Source: Leclercia sp. 29361
Lineage (GTDB): Bacteria > Pseudomonadota > Gammaproteobacteria > Enterobacterales > Enterobacteriaceae
Direction: 5' to 3'
DNA length: 64,000 nucleotides
Assembly: GCF_011290365.1 (NCBI RefSeq)
Contig: NZ_CP049786.1
Location: 2,356,001 to 2,420,000, forward strand
This document shows positions 52,958-62,239 of this stretch, in pieces. Both the position numbers and the translations under genes were made by a program. The notes beneath the pieces are model-generated. The model saw only the letters and a program-made list of their open reading frames with translations. It was not told the DNA's origin and made no database searches. The number at the start of each line of letters is the position of its first letter. Position 1 is the stretch's first letter.

Positions 52958-53065
52958 CGCCGGGTGGCGGAGGTAAAAGCAAAACGGCAACCCCGTTGCC
53001 GTTTTTGATGTTTGTTCCCTCTCCCTGTGGGAGAGGGCCAGGGTGAGGGCATCAGACCGCACAAC
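52958..53065. repeat. 108-bp direct repeat, copy 1 (with terminator and boxC-like element)
   Basis: This copy matches 53713-53820 at 105 of 108 bases, in the same orientation. It contains a terminator (AAAACGGCAAC, CCC, GTTGCCGTTTT, 52981-53005) followed by a boxC-like palindrome (CCCTCTCCC, TGT, GGGAGAGGG). The terminator serves narUZYWV. Confidence 0.85.
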
Positions 53066-53068
53066 CAC

Positions 53069-53131
53069 GCCTTACCCGGCCTACAAACCGCGTTACACCG
53101 TAGGCCGGGCAAGCGACAGCGCCGCCCGGCG
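53069..53131. repeat. BIME next to repeat copy 1
   Basis: Two REP units (about 53069-53085 partial and 53100-53131) lie between copy 1 of the direct repeat and the orphan membrane protein gene. Confidence 0.7.
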
Positions 53132-53142
53132 TTACCGACTGG

Positions 53143-53592
53143 CTAGATACCCGGCAAAACACCACTCACTATGGAAAGGATCACCATTAGCACAATAATG
53201 GCGCAAACAACCCCGATGCCAAACAGTACGGTATGAAAGATCAAGGTGCCTCCGGCAAACGCCATAGCGCCACGTATGCCCCAGCGATTCTCCTTTCGCA
53301 TACCGCCGATGAACGCGAGCCCCAACCCGGCGATGGCAAGAACAATCCCACCATTATGGAGAAGCCGGTCAACATCCAGAGTGCGGTTTTCTGCGATTGC
53401 AGGCGTTTTCCCGGTTATGCCAGCAATAATGCCCTTTTTAACGGCAGCGACCTGCTCAGCAACCACCGTTTCCAGGGATGGAGGTGGTGAAGAGAAAGGA
53501 CCAAAAGAGAAATGCACTATCCCAAGCACCAGGGCGATAGCGCCCAGCAACATGCCCAGTGAGCTAAATTTATTCTGCGACAAGATTTCCAT
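53143..53592 (-). CDS. Orphan inner-membrane protein of unknown function
   Basis: A 149-residue protein. One hydrophobic helix lies at about 12-32 (LGMLLGAIALVLGIVHFSFG), a polar region spans 35-75 (EQVAAVKKGIIAGITGKTP), and three further helices follow at about 80-97, 105-122 and 124-147. A Pro-rich SSPPPS follows the first helix. I do not recognise the family. The gene stands alone and both flanks carry the 108-bp direct repeat, so it may be an insertion or a unit prone to deletion. Confidence 0.6.
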   Translation of the reverse strand: MEILSQNKFSSLGMLLGAIALVLGIVHFSFGPFSSPPPSLETVVAEQVAAVKKGIIAGITGKTPAIAENRTLDVDRLLHNGGIVLAIAGLGLAFIGGMRKENRWGIRGAMAFAGGTLIFHTVLFGIGVVCAIIVLMVILSIVSGVLPGI

Positions 53593-53712
53593 ATCAATAT
53601 GCCTTGTGATGATGAGTATAAGCGTCCTGGTTTATTATCCAGGCGGCATTATTGTACTCAACATCAGCGACATGCGAAGAGATACTCGCTGGAGGTCCGG
53701 GTCAATACATCC

Positions 53713-53820
53713 CGCCGGGTGGCGGAGGTAAAAGCAAAACGGCAACCCCGTTGCCGTTTTTGATGTTTGTTCCCTCTCCCTGTGGGAGAGGGTTAGGGTG
53801 AGGGCATCAAACCGCACAAC
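53713..53820. repeat. 108-bp direct repeat, copy 2
   Basis: Three mismatches to copy 1. It includes the same AACGGCAAC/GTTGCCGTT terminator hairpin and boxC-like palindrome, although no gene ends immediately upstream on this strand. It precedes the mazEF promoter. Confidence 0.85.
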
Positions 53821-53862
53821 AGCGCCGCCCGGCATTGCAACATTTCCACTGTATCGACAATG

Positions 53863-53908
53863 TTGACACACCAGAATGACCCCGCCTAAGATGGCGATAC
53901 TTTGTATC
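53863..53908 (+). promoter_or_regulatory. mazEF promoter and dyad
   Basis: TTGACA (53863-53868), an 18-base spacer and TAAGAT (53887-53892) form the promoter. A perfect dyad GATAC-TTT-GTATC (53896-53908) sits at the expected start of transcription and could bind MazE. Confidence 0.55.
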
Positions 53909-53926
53909 AACATCTGGAGTGTTTTT

Positions 53927-54175
53927 ATGCCGCAGGTCACCGTTAAAAAATGGGGTAACAGCCCTTCCGTCAGGCTCCCTGTCGCGGTTATGCGTGAGGC
54001 AGAACTGCACGTTGACGATGTGGTGAACGTTAACGTAGACGAAGAAGGACGTATTATTTTGACACCGGTCAGAAAGGACGAACCGACGCTGGAATCGCTG
54101 CTCGCGGCGATCACCGACGACAATCTGCATCACGAAGTCACCTTCGGGGAACCGCAAGGTAAGGAGCTGCTGTAA
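53927..54175 (+). CDS. mazE: MazE-type antitoxin
   Basis: An 82-residue protein with an N-terminal AbrB/MazE swapped-hairpin fold: VTVKKWGNSPSVRLP, as in E. coli VKRWGNSPAVRIP. An acidic C-terminal tail (ITDDNLHHEVTFGEPQGKEL) wraps the toxin. The start at 53927 follows CTGGAG; longer frames run into the promoter. It overlaps mazF by one base. Confidence 0.92.
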   Translation: MPQVTVKKWGNSPSVRLPVAVMREAELHVDDVVNVNVDEEGRIILTPVRKDEPTLESLLAAITDDNLHHEVTFGEPQGKELL

Positions 54176-54501
54176 TGGACTACATCCCGGAAGCGGGCGA
54201 TATCGTTTGGCTGGATTTTGATCCGCAGTCAGGACATGAACAGGCAGGACATCGCCCGGCGCTGGTTATTTCACCCGCCACCTACAATGGACGTACCGGT
54301 TTAATGCTCTGTTGTCCGCTCACGTCGCAGATCAAAAATTATCCCTTCGAAGTGGTTATTAGCGGTTCACGCCGCAACGTCGCCCTCGCCGATCAGATTA
54401 AAAATCTGGACTGGCGGGCGCGTAACGCGGTGAAAAAGGGAACGGCAACCGCCGAAGAACTGGATGCCGTGAGAATGCGCGCTAAGGTTTTAATCGGCTA
54501 A
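54175..54501 (+). CDS. mazF: MazF endoribonuclease toxin
   Basis: A 108-residue MazF/ChpB-family mRNA interferase: YIPEAGDIVWLDFDPQSG, then EQAGHRPALVISPATYN, CCPLTSQIKNYPFEV, ALADQIKNLDWRAR, ending AKVLIG as in E. coli MazF. It cuts single-stranded mRNA at short motifs. Here it is not downstream of relA, unlike the E. coli mazEF locus, so it is probably an extra copy. Confidence 0.93.
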   Translation: MDYIPEAGDIVWLDFDPQSGHEQAGHRPALVISPATYNGRTGLMLCCPLTSQIKNYPFEVVISGSRRNVALADQIKNLDWRARNAVKKGTATAEELDAVRMRAKVLIG

Positions 54502-54505
54502 CAGA

Positions 54506-54523
54506 AAGGGGCTAACGCCCCTT
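54506..54523. terminator. Hairpin between mazF and nhoA
   Basis: AAGGGGC-TAAC-GCCCCTT is a perfect 7-bp stem with a tetraloop between the convergent genes. It could end transcription in either direction, though the T tracts are weak. Confidence 0.6.
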
Positions 54524-54529
54524 CCCGCC

Positions 54530-55375
54530 CTATTTCCCCGCCTGCGGATGGGTTTCAAACCCGGCCATCACCGCCGTCAGTTCTGCCAGCGAAAAACCGT
54601 ACTTCGGATCGTCAACCCCCAGCCCGAACCGCTCCTGCATCAGCTGATACAGCGCCCCGGCATCCGGCAAATTAATCTGCTCCACTACGTGCCCGTCCTG
54701 CCAGTGGGTAAAGTGCAGGTTGGTAAGGGTCAGTTTGCCACCGTCCGGCAGATGGCGGCACATCAGCAGATGATGACGAAAATGGGACTGCGGCCAGTGT
54801 GCGGACCAGAAGTTGCCCATCACGTAATCGGTCTGATACTGGGCGGCAAGATCGAAGTGATACATCGACTGCCAGTTGTCATGATGGCGGAACTGAAGCA
54901 CCCAGTCCTGGCCATCGTTGATCAGCCGGTAGACCCCGTGCGGCGTCGCCTGCTCCTCCTCGGCGATCAACCGAATCGGCGCGGTCAGCGTTTGCCCACC
55001 AAAACCGACATCGGCGATCCAGCGTTCATCGTTCAGCTCCACCAGCAGCAGACGATGGGTGCGCGGCGGCATGTGGGGCGGATTCGCCAGCACTACCCTG
55101 CCCAGCAGGCTGCGGACGTTAAAGCCCACCTCTCGCAGCACCCGCTCAAACAGGCCGTTCTGCTCAAAGCAGTAGCCCCCGCGTCGGGCGGTGACCAGCT
55201 TATCCACCAGGGATTGCTCATCGAGCTGGATCTCCCGCGGCAGCACCACATCGATATTTTCAAACGGAATGGCGCTGTTGTGCTGCAAATGCAGCGCCCG
55301 CAGGGTGTTGATGTCCACAGAGACCGGCTGCTGCCAGCCGGTACGGGCGAAATAGGCGCTTAAAAACGGGGTCAT
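54530..55375 (-). CDS. nhoA: Arylamine N-acetyltransferase NhoA
   Basis: A 281-residue enzyme, the same length and close sequence as E. coli NhoA. The catalytic triad is in RRGGYCFEQN (Cys69), PPRTHRLLLVE (His about 107) and WIADVGFGG (Asp about 122). It transfers acetyl from acetyl-CoA to arylamines and N-hydroxyarylamines. In E. coli it also lies downstream of narUZYWV, which supports the synteny. Confidence 0.95.
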   Translation of the reverse strand: MTPFLSAYFARTGWQQPVSVDINTLRALHLQHNSAIPFENIDVVLPREIQLDEQSLVDKLVTARRGGYCFEQNGLFERVLREVGFNVRSLLGRVVLANPPHMPPRTHRLLLVELNDERWIADVGFGGQTLTAPIRLIAEEEQATPHGVYRLINDGQDWVLQFRHHDNWQSMYHFDLAAQYQTDYVMGNFWSAHWPQSHFRHHLLMCRHLPDGGKLTLTNLHFTHWQDGHVVEQINLPDAGALYQLMQERFGLGVDDPKYGFSLAELTAVMAGFETHPQAGK

Positions 55376-55446
55376 AATCAGTTTCCTTTTACAGTCTCCC
55401 TTGTTTATAAACTATTTTTACCCGTCCACTGTCGCAAAAGTGCTTT

Positions 55447-57102
55447 TTATCCCCGAGCCGAGCGCTGCATGATCCCCAGCGCCGTGAGCATTAATACCAG
55501 CCCGGTAAGCAGCGTCAGGGTCGCCATCGCCATTCCCTGCCCGACCGATCCCTGCTCAAACTGCCGCCAGATGAATACCGACACGGTCTGCGTCCCCGCC
55601 GGGGCCAGCAGCAGCGAGGTAACCAGCTCCCGCGAGGCGATGGCAAACACCATCAGCATCGCCGCCAGCATTGCCGGAGAAACCAGCGGCAGGACGATAA
55701 AGCGCAATGCCTGCAATGCCGACGCGCCATGCACCCGCGCGGCAGGCTCGAGGTTGCCCCCCAGCTGGCGCAGCGCGCTGCCGACATAGCGCACCGGCCA
55801 CGGCAGCAGCAGGCAACAATAGGAGAGCAGCAGGATCGCCCAGCTGTTGTAAGGTGAGACCGGCCAGAACGGCTGGTTCCACAGCAGGATCAGCCCCACC
55901 CCGACCACCACGCCGGGCAGCGCGGCAGGCATCAGCGACAGCGCATCCACCAGCCCGTGGCCTTTGATCTTCTGCACCACCACCAGCCAGGCGGCCAGCA
56001 GCCCGAGCAGGCCGGTGATACAGGCCGCGCCAAGGGCCAGCGACAGGCTGGTGCCCAGCGCCGACAGGGCATCCCCCTGCTGGCTGAACAACGCCGCATA
56101 GTGGGAGGTAGTCAGATTGGCGAGCGTCACTCCGCCCGATAAGGTGCCCAGCACCCCGGACAAGGCCATGGAGGCTCCCGGCAGGATCACCGCGATAAAC
56201 CCGGTCAGGGCCAGCAGCGCTACTATCGGCAGGGTAAAGCCCCCCGCATCCGCGCCCATGTTCTCCGTCGGTTTGCCGGTAATACTGGTCACGTCCTGAT
56301 TGCCGGTCAGCTTTTTCTGCAGCCACCAGGCGCTCAGGGCGATGGTCACCAGCACCACCGAGAGCATCGACGCCCCCGACAGATCGATCGGCCATTCAGC
56401 GAGTTTTTTCTCGATATCGGTGGTGAGCATCAGTACCCCGGCACGGGTCCCGAGCGCCGCGGGCACGCCATACTCTTCAATCGCCAGGGTGAAGGCCAGC
56501 AGCATCCCCGCCGCCAGCGACGGCGACAGCATCGGCAGGGTGATATGCCAGAAGGCCCGGCCAGGGCTGGCCCCGTGTACCCGCGCCACCAGCGCCAGCC
56601 GTTGTCCGCTGGCCAGCAGGCTACGCGACACCGCAAAATAGACCACCGGGAAGATATTCAGGGCCATCACCAGCACGATCCCGGTCTGGCTGAACAGCAG
56701 ATTATTCAGGTTGAGGCCGGTAAGCTGTTGCAGATAGCCGTTGGTTTGCAGCACCAGCATCCACGACAGCGCGGCGATATAGGGCGGGGTTAAAAACGGG
56801 ATCAGAAACAGCAGATCCCACAGCCGGGGCAGCGGCAGATTAAGCAGCCCGCGCGCCACGCCGAGGGGAAAACCGATCAATGCGCTGACCAGCGCCACGC
56901 CGACCGCCACCTGTAGCGTACCGCCCAGCATGGTGGGCAGTTGCGGCTCGGTCAGCAGCGTCGCGACGCCGCTAAAGGCCCCGGCGAAAACGCCGGCGCT
57001 GAACTGCGGAAATACCGCCTGCAGCAGAATAAACGTGAGCGGAGACGCCACCAGGATCACCAGCAGCGCCAGCGTCGTCACCGACAAGAATTTAGGGTTC
57101 AC
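55447..57102 (-). CDS. Ferric-type ABC transporter permease (FbpB/SfuB-like, two-domain)
   Basis: A 551-residue membrane protein with about twelve helices in two halves. Each half has a permease EAA loop: LVARVHGASPGRAFWHITLP in the first, AARVHGASALQALRFIVLPL in the second. This duplicated layout is typical of Fe3+ importers such as FbpB/SfuB and of some other small-solute importers. It is the last gene of a three-gene minus-strand operon after the ATPase and the binding protein. Confidence 0.88.
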   Translation of the reverse strand: MNPKFLSVTTLALLVILVASPLTFILLQAVFPQFSAGVFAGAFSGVATLLTEPQLPTMLGGTLQVAVGVALVSALIGFPLGVARGLLNLPLPRLWDLLFLIPFLTPPYIAALSWMLVLQTNGYLQQLTGLNLNNLLFSQTGIVLVMALNIFPVVYFAVSRSLLASGQRLALVARVHGASPGRAFWHITLPMLSPSLAAGMLLAFTLAIEEYGVPAALGTRAGVLMLTTDIEKKLAEWPIDLSGASMLSVVLVTIALSAWWLQKKLTGNQDVTSITGKPTENMGADAGGFTLPIVALLALTGFIAVILPGASMALSGVLGTLSGGVTLANLTTSHYAALFSQQGDALSALGTSLSLALGAACITGLLGLLAAWLVVVQKIKGHGLVDALSLMPAALPGVVVGVGLILLWNQPFWPVSPYNSWAILLLSYCCLLLPWPVRYVGSALRQLGGNLEPAARVHGASALQALRFIVLPLVSPAMLAAMLMVFAIASRELVTSLLLAPAGTQTVSVFIWRQFEQGSVGQGMAMATLTLLTGLVLMLTALGIMQRSARG

Positions 57103-57140
57103 AAAACAGTCCTGAAGACGGGGTTGCCCCCGTCAGGTGA

Positions 57141-58109
57141 TTATAAGGTGAAGAGCGTGTTGAAACGCTTGAGGATATCGCTGCGTTCGCTGGTACCGTC
57201 GCTTTTGGTCGGCAGGATTTTCAAATCGTTGAGCAGCGGGCGTTTAGCCTGCACGTCGCCACGGGCCGGCATCAGCCAGGCATCGGCCACCATCGCCTGG
57301 CCTTCTGGCGACAGGACGTAATCGACGAAGGCTTTGGCATCCTCCGCGTGTTGGGTGGATTTAAGGATCATCATCGGACGCGGGGCAATCACCGTCCCGC
57401 TGGCCGGGAAGATCACCTTCAGGGATTCGCCCTGGCTGATGTTGCCATACGACACATAGTCCACCGCGCCAAACACCGCCGCTTTGGCCCCCTGCATCAC
57501 CGGCGTCACCGCCTGGGCATTCGGGCCGCTGACCACCATGCCATTCTTTTTCAGCTCATCAAACAGGGTCCAGGCCTTATCGCCCATCCCATTTTGCAGC
57601 CCGATCAGCAGATCGAGCGACGCGCCGGACAGCGCCGGGTCCGGGGTAGTGACTTTATCTTTGAAGGCCCCGGTGGTCAGATCGCGCCACTCTTTCGGCT
57701 CCGGGGTGCCGCTTTTGGTGTTCCAGACGATGCCCAACGCCGAAATGCCCTGCGCGACGTAGTCGTCAGATTTCAGATCCGCAGGCACCTTCGCCGCATT
57801 GGCGCTCTGGTACGGCAGCAGCCAGCCGCGGTTATGCAGATCTTCTGCGGTATCCCAGGAGGCGGAGATCAGAATATCGGCCTGCGGATTCGCCTGCTCC
57901 GCCTCAAGGCGGGCCATCACTTTGCCGGTAGTCGCCTGGAAGATATCCACCTTCACGCCGGTTTTCTTTTCAAAACCGCTGGCGAGGCTTTTAGCCAGCG
58001 ACCCCGGGCCTGCGGTGTAGACGGTCAGCGCGTGGGCGCTGGACATCATAACGGACGATAACGCCATGGCTAACAGCACTCCTTTTTTAACGGACATTGC
58101 AGCTTTCAT
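57141..58109 (-). CDS. Ferric-type ABC substrate-binding protein
   Basis: A 322-residue periplasmic protein with a signal peptide ending SSAHA at about residue 27 and a mature start LTVYTAGPGSLAKSL. It has the FbpA/AfuA-like fold pattern (ADILISASWDTAEDL, TTPDPALSGAS, RPMMILKSTQHAEDAKAFVDYVLS). The paired Tyr residues that hold iron in FbpA are not obvious, so ligands other than Fe3+ (for example organophosphorus compounds or thiamine-like solutes) remain possible. The start at 58109 overlaps the ATPase stop; an ATG 12 bases later is also possible. Confidence 0.82.
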   Translation of the reverse strand: MKAAMSVKKGVLLAMALSSVMMSSAHALTVYTAGPGSLAKSLASGFEKKTGVKVDIFQATTGKVMARLEAEQANPQADILISASWDTAEDLHNRGWLLPYQSANAAKVPADLKSDDYVAQGISALGIVWNTKSGTPEPKEWRDLTTGAFKDKVTTPDPALSGASLDLLIGLQNGMGDKAWTLFDELKKNGMVVSGPNAQAVTPVMQGAKAAVFGAVDYVSYGNISQGESLKVIFPASGTVIAPRPMMILKSTQHAEDAKAFVDYVLSPEGQAMVADAWLMPARGDVQAKRPLLNDLKILPTKSDGTSERSDILKRFNTLFTL

Positions 58110-58798
58110 GCGAACTCCCCTGAGGATGTAATCAAACGATCGGCAGCGACGCTGCCAGCAGACAAATGCACGATGCGATCGGCCAGAATTTCAGCCTCCC
58201 GGCGGTCGTGGGTAACATAGACGGCGGTGGTGCCGAGCTGGCGCAGCAGCGTGGCCATCTCGTGACACAAGGTGCCACGCAGTTCGCTGTCGAGGTTGGA
58301 TAGCGGCTCGTCAAACAGCAGCACCCGCGGCTCGGCGACAATCGCCCGGGCCAGCGCCACGCGCTGTTGCTGGCCGCCGGAGAGCCCGGCCGGTTTGCGG
58401 TCGGCGAAATCGCTTAACCCGACGCGGGCCAGCGCCTGCGCTACCCGGCGGTCGCATTCCTGACGCGGGATATGGCGCATTCGCAGTGGGAACGACACGT
58501 TCTGTGCCACGGTCATGTGCGGCCAGAGGGCGTAATCCTGGAACACCATGCCGATGTCCCGGGCTTCCGGCGGTAAGGCCCATCCGGTTTTCGCCACCAG
58601 GCGATCGCCAAAATGGATCTCCCCTTCTGCGGGCTGGGTTAACCCCGCCAGCAGACGCAACAGGGTGCTTTTGCCGCAGCCCGACGGCCCCAGCAGCGCA
58701 ACCACGCTACCCGGCTCGATATTCAGATCGATTTGATTCAAAACGGTGTTCGCGCCAAAAGCGTACGAGACGCCTTTGAGCGTGATGGAAGTGAGCAT
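58106..58798 (-). CDS. ABC ATPase of the ferric-type importer
   Basis: A 230-residue ATPase with GPSGCGKST near 36-44, the Q-loop [13 protein letters not shown], the signature [15 protein letters not shown] and Walker [13 protein letters not shown]. It lacks the C-terminal regulatory domain of FbpC/PotA, so it is a short form. It is the first gene of the operon; the upstream gap of 136 bases is shared with the divergent flavin reductase. Confidence 0.9.
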   Translation of the reverse strand: MLTSITLKGVSYAFGANTVLNQIDLNIEPGSVVALLGPSGCGKSTLLRLLAGLTQPAEGEIHFGDRLVAKTGWALPPEARDIGMVFQDYALWPHMTVAQNVSFPLRMRHIPRQECDRRVAQALARVGLSDFADRKPAGLSGGQQQRVALARAIVAEPRVLLFDEPLSNLDSELRGTLCHEMATLLRQLGTTAVYVTHDRREAEILADRIVHLSAGSVAADRLITSSGEFA

Positions 58799-58934
58799 AT
58801 TGTTATCCTCTTTGGGATTTGATGCTCGCCACTGTAGGCAGCTTGTGTGACGAATAAATTACGCATTTGTTGCAGCTTGATTTCCAATGGCTTTCAGCCG
58901 TTTAATGCTCTGACGCTATTTATGAGGAAAATCG

Positions 58935-59510
58935 ATGAGCCACTTCCGCCCCGTTGAGTTAATGCACGCCAGCCGCCTGTTGAATCACGGCCCGACCGTT
59001 TTGATCACCAGCCGCGACGAGACCATCGACCGCCGCAACGTGATGGCCGCCGCCTGGTCAATGCCGGTGGAGTTCGAGCCGCCACGGATCGCCATCGTGG
59101 TGGATAAAAGCGCCTGGTCGCGGGATCTGATCGAGCGCAGCGGCAGGTTCGGGATCGTCATTCCCGGCGTGGCGGCCACCAACTGGACGTATGCAGTGGG
59201 CAGCGTCAGCGGCCGGGATGAGGATAAGTTCAACTGCTACGGCATTCCGGCGTTCAACGGCCCGGTGCTGGGGCTACCGGTGATTGAGGAGAAGTGTCTG
59301 GCGTGGATGGAGTGCCGTCTGCTGCCTGCCACCTCGGCGGCGGAAAAGTATGACACCCTGTTTGGCGAGGTGGTCTCTGCCGCAGCGGATGAACGGGCAT
59401 TCGTAAACGGGCGATGGCAGTTTGACGACGATAAGCGCAATACCCTGCACCATCTCGGCGCGGGAACCTTTGTGACCAGCGGGAAGCAGGTCAAAGCGCC
59501 GGGTCAGTAA
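58935..59510 (+). CDS. Flavin reductase family protein
   Basis: A 191-residue split-barrel FMN-binding protein of the flavin reductase-like (DIM6/NTAB) family: PVELMHASRLLNHGPTVLIT, then RRNVMAAAWSMPVEFEPPRIAIVVDKSAWS near 35-60. Such proteins reduce FMN for two-component monooxygenases or act as small oxidoreductases. It is divergent from the ferric-type ABC operon and overlaps the convergent lipoprotein gene by seven bases. Partner enzyme unknown. Confidence 0.82.
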   Translation: MSHFRPVELMHASRLLNHGPTVLITSRDETIDRRNVMAAAWSMPVEFEPPRIAIVVDKSAWSRDLIERSGRFGIVIPGVAATNWTYAVGSVSGRDEDKFNCYGIPAFNGPVLGLPVIEEKCLAWMECRLLPATSAAEKYDTLFGEVVSAAADERAFVNGRWQFDDDKRNTLHHLGAGTFVTSGKQVKAPGQ

Positions 59511-60121
59511 CTCTTATAGGGAATACGCAGCCGGTCCAGCAGGTTAGTAAAATCCTGTACCGCGACGAATGCCACCGCCCCTTTGCCGGGGATGACGTTG
59601 GTGATGATCCCCACCGTCTCCCCGGTCATGCTGTCCACCACTGGCCCGCCGGACATGCCGGATACCGCCCCCGCGCCGGTGATGATGCCGTAGTAACAGC
59701 CGTCACGTTTCACGAAGCCGTCGATTTTCCCCATGCTGGATTTGGGCAGGCTGTTGATGGCGCTGTAGCCGAACAGAGTCACGTTGCGCCCGACCCTGGC
59801 GTACGCCAGCTGATGCACGATCTTGCCGCGGTTGTTATCGCCAATCACCGCCACATCGCAAACAGGATGTTGCGCCCTCACCGGCTTGAGCAGCGGCACG
59901 GCGACATGGGCGGCGGTAAGGGAAAATTGGCTTGAGACCGGAAAGGTGGTGCCCTGCATCCCCGCCGCCAGCCAGTTCAGTGGCGCAGGCAGGCCGATAA
60001 AGACTAAATCCGCCTGCTTCGTGGCGGAAAAGTCAGTGCGGCTGGTGCCGGACATCACCACGCACCCCAGCAGTGTAAGGGGTGCCATGAGTGCGGCGAG
60101 AGCAAGATGCAGACGCTTCAT
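59504..60121 (-). CDS. Trypsin-like serine protease-fold lipoprotein
   Basis: A 205-residue protein with a lipobox LTLLGC (Cys20), so probably an acylated lipoprotein. The rest has the chymotrypsin-fold triad in order: His in TAAHVA (about 73), Asp in CDVAVI (about 89) and Ser in GMSGGPV (about 155). GMSGGPV is the typical oxyanion motif. The absence of a PDZ domain separates it from DegP/DegS. Substrate unknown. It follows the second EF-G gene by 15 bases on the same strand and is probably co-transcribed with it. Confidence 0.75.
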   Translation of the reverse strand: MKRLHLALAALMAPLTLLGCVVMSGTSRTDFSATKQADLVFIGLPAPLNWLAAGMQGTTFPVSSQFSLTAAHVAVPLLKPVRAQHPVCDVAVIGDNNRGKIVHQLAYARVGRNVTLFGYSAINSLPKSSMGKIDGFVKRDGCYYGIITGAGAVSGMSGGPVVDSMTGETVGIITNVIPGKGAVAFVAVQDFTNLLDRLRIPYKSY

Positions 60122-60136
60122 GGTTCACCCCAGGAT

Positions 60137-62239
60137 CTACTTTTTCGACCGCCCGGCGATGATCTCATCAGCCACGACACGCGGCGCCTCGGCGTAATGG
60201 TGGAACTCCATGCTGTAGGTGGCCCGTCCCTGAGACATGGAACGCAGCGTGGTGGCGTAACCGAACATCTCCGCCAGCGGCACGTCGGCGCGAATAATCT
60301 GGCTGCCGAACTGCTCCTCCATCCCCTGCACAAGCCCGCGTCGGGAGGAGAGATCCCCCATAATATTCCCGGCGTACTCTTCCGGGGTTTCAACCTCGAC
60401 GTGCATCATCGGCTCGAGGATCACCGGATCGGCTTTGCGCGCCGCGTCCTTAAAGCCGAAGATCGCCGCCATGCGGAAGGCCATCTCCGAGGAGTCGACG
60501 TCATGATAGGAGCCAAAGGTCAGGGTCGCTTTGATATCGACCACCGGATAACCCGCCAGCACGCCGCTGTTCATCGCCTCCCGCAGTCCTTTTTCCACCG
60601 ATGGAATGTACTCCCGCGGCACCACCCCGCCCTTGGTGGCATCGACAAAGGCAAAACCGCTGCCCGGCGCCTGCGGCTCGAGGCTCAGAACCACATGGCC
60701 GTACTGCCCTTTCCCGCCGGACTGGCGAACAAACTTACCTTCGATGTCGCTCACCCCTTTGCGGATAGTTTCCCGGTAGGTGACCTGCGGACGGCCGATA
60801 TTGGCCTCGACACCGAACTCGCGCTTCATGCGGTCGACGATGATCTCCAGGTGTAGCTCCCCCATCCCGGAGATAATGGTCTGGCCGGACTCTTCATCGG
60901 TATGCAGATGGAAAGAGGGATCTTCCGCCGCCAGCCGGTGCAGGGCGATGCCCATTTTCTCCTGATCGGCTTTGGTTTTCGGCTCGATGGAGAGGGATAT
61001 CACCGGGTCCGGGAACTCCATCCGCTCGAGGGTGATCACTGCCCCGGGGTCGGTCAGGGTGTCACCGGTAGTGACATCCTTCAGTCCGACGCAGGCGGCG
61101 ATATCCCCGGTCCGCAGCTCCTCGACGTCGTGGCGATCGTTGGCATGCATCAGCACGATGCGCCCGATGCGCTCTTTCTTACCCTTCACCGGGTTAAACA
61201 CCGCATCGCCTTTTTTCAGCACCCCGGAGTAGACGCGGATAAAGGTCAGTTGCCCGACGTAGGGGTCGGACATCAGCTTGAACGCCAGCGCTGAGAAGGG
61301 TTCGTCATCGCTGGGGTGACGTTCGGCGTGTTGCCCCTTTTCATCCACGCCGTCGATGGCGGGCACGTCGAGGGGGGATGGCATCAGCTCAATCACCGCA
61401 TCCAGCATCCGTTGCACCCCTTTGTTTTTAAACGCGCTGCCGCAGAGCATCGGCTGGATCTCCCCGGCTACCGTGCGTTTGCGCAGGCCGCGGATAATTT
61501 CCGCTTCGTCGAGTTCGTTGGTTTCGAGGTATTTATCCATTAACTCGTCGCTGGCTTCCGCCGCCGCTGAGACCATTTTCTCCCGCCAGGTTTTGGCGGT
61601 GGCCTGCAGATCGTCCGGCACCGGGGCATAGCTGAAGGTCATCCCCTGAGTAGCGTCATCCCAGATGATGGCCCGCATGTGGATCAGATCCACCACCCCG
61701 GTGAAGTGCTCCTCGGCACCGATAGGGATCACAATCGGCACCGGGTGGGCTTTCAGCCGGTCGATCATCATCTGCACTACGTGGAAGAAGTCAGCCCCCG
61801 GACGGTCCATCTTGTTGACAAAGGCGATGCGCGGCACCCGGTACTTATTGGCCTGCCGCCAGACGGTTTCTGACTGTGGCTGCACCCCGCCGACGGAGTC
61901 ATAGACCATCACCGCCCCGTCCAGCACCCGCATGGAGCGCTCCACCTCAATCGTGAAATCGACGTGCCCGGGGGTGTCGATGATGTTGATGTGGTGCGGC
62001 TCAAACCCGCGGTCCATCCCGGACCAGAAGCAGCTTACCGCCGCCGAGGTGATGGTAATCCCCCGCTCCTGCTCCTGCGCCATCCAGTCGGTGATCGCCG
62101 CGCCATCGTGGACCTCCCCCATCTTATGGCTCACCCCGGTATAAAACAGGATGCGCTCGGTGGTGGTGGTTTTACCGGCGTCGATATGCGCCGAGATACC
62201 GATGTTGCGATAACGCTCGAGAGGAATGGACCGGATCAT
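60137..62239 (-). CDS. fusA2: Second elongation factor G (FusA paralogue)
   Basis: A 700-residue five-domain EF-G with intact GTPase motifs: [12 protein letters not shown] (G1), ERGITITSA (G2), DTPGHVDF (G3), NKMD (G4) and CGSAFKN (G5). It follows E. coli FusA end to end but with many substitutions, and it is not in a str operon (no rpsL, rpsG or tuf nearby). This points to a second EF-G copy. Paralogues can specialise in translocation, recycling or stress (hibernation) roles; which applies here cannot be told. The gene precedes the lipoprotein protease by 15 bases. Confidence 0.9.
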   Translation of the reverse strand: MIRSIPLERYRNIGISAHIDAGKTTTTERILFYTGVSHKMGEVHDGAAITDWMAQEQERGITITSAAVSCFWSGMDRGFEPHHINIIDTPGHVDFTIEVERSMRVLDGAVMVYDSVGGVQPQSETVWRQANKYRVPRIAFVNKMDRPGADFFHVVQMMIDRLKAHPVPIVIPIGAEEHFTGVVDLIHMRAIIWDDATQGMTFSYAPVPDDLQATAKTWREKMVSAAAEASDELMDKYLETNELDEAEIIRGLRKRTVAGEIQPMLCGSAFKNKGVQRMLDAVIELMPSPLDVPAIDGVDEKGQHAERHPSDDEPFSALAFKLMSDPYVGQLTFIRVYSGVLKKGDAVFNPVKGKKERIGRIVLMHANDRHDVEELRTGDIAACVGLKDVTTGDTLTDPGAVITLERMEFPDPVISLSIEPKTKADQEKMGIALHRLAAEDPSFHLHTDEESGQTIISGMGELHLEIIVDRMKREFGVEANIGRPQVTYRETIRKGVSDIEGKFVRQSGGKGQYGHVVLSLEPQAPGSGFAFVDATKGGVVPREYIPSVEKGLREAMNSGVLAGYPVVDIKATLTFGSYHDVDSSEMAFRMAAIFGFKDAARKADPVILEPMMHVEVETPEEYAGNIMGDLSSRRGLVQGMEEQFGSQIIRADVPLAEMFGYATTLRSMSQGRATYSMEFHHYAEAPRVVADEIIAGRSKK

